Assembly: GCA_964036275.1 (NCBI GenBank)
Contig: OZ038439.1
Location: 186,001-250,000 of the forward strand
Length of the DNA stretch: 64,000 nt
Source of the DNA: Litoditis marina
Lineage: Eukaryota > Nematoda > Chromadorea > Rhabditida > Rhabditidae
Direction: 5' to 3'
Every line of letters begins with the position of its first letter. Position 1 is the first letter of the stretch. Both the position numbers and the translations under genes were made by a program. A model generated the notes under the pieces. The model ran no database searches. It was not told where the DNA came from and saw only the letters and a list, made by a program, of their open reading frames with translations. Of this stretch, positions 62,874 through 64,000 are shown piece by piece.

Positions 62874-63784
62874 TTAGACCATGAGACCGGCTCCTTCGTG
62901 ACATCGGAATGATCGCTTCATCGACTGTTGTCGTGGGGTAATTGATAAGTAGGCGGAGCTAACTTGTGAGCTGACCGGAATCTGAAAACATCGAATTTAA
63001 GAAAGGGCCAAATATGAGCTGTAGTTTTCTCTGTCTACACAGCTGAGTTTTCGAATTACGACAAACAACGCATTACGATTCAACTTTACCAAAGCAACTT
63101 CAAAGTAGGACGATTATGTGGTTCATTCGCAGCGATTCAGTCCTTTAAACTGCAATACATTTCTTCTCAATTACAGTTTAAAGGACCGTTGACACGAAAT
63201 TGGTCCACATAATCGTCCTTCTTTAATAAATCGTTATGTGAGAAGAGATACTGAACACCAACCTTGGCTCTGCCTCTCGGCGTATCGTAGATAATGCACA
63301 CCAAATACAGAGCGTTGAGGGCGAACTGAAATATTGTTTTGTTTGAATTGTAGATAGTTCTGAAAAGTCTGACTGAAGTTTCAGTTGAGCTTTTTTAACG
63401 AGCAGATCGTTTAATAAACAGCAGTGAAATTTTCAGTACATTTAAACTTATCGTCAAATTTCGTTGGTTACAAGTAACTCTTGTATATAACGCGTATGTG
63501 TAGGTCATAAGATTCCTACATCTAAAGCAGGTTACTACAGCCCCTAAGCATCAAAATGGTTCATTCTTGAATGTGAAAAGTTACGAACCTGAGCAAAGTA
63601 CATAATCTGAGACAGGTTCTCGACGAGTCCGACTACTTCCATGTTGAGACTCCTATAGTCCTCCTCCGAGATGACTGTCAGATAGAGCCGCAGCAGGTAG
63701 TTGGGGAGGTTCATCGAAAGGTCAAAGATCGTTATGCACAGACAACGACGAAGCACTCTCATTTGTTGAATTCGCTTTTTCGAT
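62874..63784 (-). CDS. C-terminal exons of a probable seven-helix receptor (5' part beyond or unresolved)
   Basis: Exons 63589-63784, 63263-63325 and 62874-62981 join in phase (121 residues to a TAA). The order is a basic loop, SKKRIQQMRVLRRCL, as in an intracellular loop 3; a helix CITIFDLSMNLPNYLLRLYL with the mid-helix proline of helix 6; an extracellular loop; then GLVENLSQIMYFAQFALNALYLVCIIYDTP, resembling helix 7 with NALYLVCIIYD in the place of the NPxxY region; and a Ser/Arg-rich tail. This fits a rhodopsin-like nematode receptor, but without the other five helices the subfamily cannot be named. The first listed exon begins one base into a codon, so at least one more exon lies to the right. 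Introns contain MITE copy 5. Confidence 0.55.
63099..63226. repeat. MITE, GGACGATTATGTGG family, copy 5 (receptor intron)
   Basis: AAAGTAGGACGATTATGTGG ... CCACATAATCGTCCTTCTTT with the TTTAAACTGCAAT / ATTACAGTTTAAA inner hairpin. It lies only 390 bp from copy 4. Confidence 0.9.
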
Positions 63785-64000
63785 CTGAAAAATATGTTAT
63801 GAATCTACAAATATGGATACTGGCTATCTGAGTTTCTGCTGTGTTTTGCTCTAGGACAACATACTACTAGAACAAGCATTTAGACTTTTTGAGTTGAGAA
63901 ATTGGGATTCTCAGTTGTAGTTTGATCACAAACACAGCATAATTTTGCGAAATATGCACCGGGACCAAGCAACAAACTCAGCAGAGTGGAATTAGAACAC

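Noticed and set aside
1..64000. CRISPR array, bacterial operon or phage-like system
   Set aside because: Spliced genes, spliced-leader acceptors and nematode-specific SPE-4 show a eukaryotic nuclear genome; tandem arrays here have no spacer structure.

Overview
The window looks like nuclear DNA of a free-living nematode, very probably a Caenorhabditis species. Eight protein genes are broken into many short exons, with GT donors and TTTCAG acceptors. Most start codons lie 0-20 bases after a TTTCAG-like acceptor that has no upstream partner exon, as expected for spliced-leader trans-splicing. Every exon chain below was built by hand; reading frame and intron phase close without gaps in all seven genes whose start is in the window. 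Gene identities come from recognised motifs and remembered family members, not from a search.

Layout. 106-8887 (-): transmembrane adenylyl cyclase (acy-2 type), running off the left edge at the start of its second catalytic domain. 8.9-18.9 kb: gene-free, packed with dispersed repeats (foldback elements, a MITE, tRNA-derived SINE-like units, long GA tracts, diverged direct repeats). 18891-21011 (-): diverged TMBIM/lifeguard membrane protein. 22314-26202 (+): predicted mitochondrial two-helix membrane protein, perhaps TMEM186-like; its last intron holds a reverse-strand ORF and a 103-bp minisatellite. 26989-37176 (-): GDP-D-glucose phosphorylase. 41761-49970 (+): protein-L-isoaspartate O-methyltransferase (pcm-1), with a possible upstream membrane-anchor leader and a duplicated leader exon. 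51104-55087 (-): tubulin cofactor B. 56813-62069 (+): the sperm presenilin SPE-4. 62874-63784 (-): last exons of a probable seven-helix receptor.

From the TMBIM gene rightward the genes alternate strand, so promoters (21.0-22.3, 37.2-41.8, 55.1-56.8 kb) and 3' ends (26.2-27.0, 50.0-51.1, 62.1-62.9 kb) are paired. No operon is evident. As I recall it, C. elegans keeps acy-2, the GDP-glucose phosphorylase gene and pcm-1 close together on one cosmid (C10F3), so part of the order is conserved synteny; the other genes look rearranged relative to C. elegans. The genes do not form one pathway: cAMP signalling, nucleotide-sugar repair, protein repair, tubulin folding and spermatogenesis sit side by side.

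No clearly new biological system was found. The most interesting points are the candidate membrane-anchored PCM-1 isoform and its duplicated exon, a candidate second first-exon of acy-2 made by tandem duplication, a 28-residue asparagine run in the SPE-4 loop, SINE-like units that share ends but carry different tRNA-like bodies, a very abundant hairpin element ending in TGTAGTTTGATC, and many unbroken G tracts.
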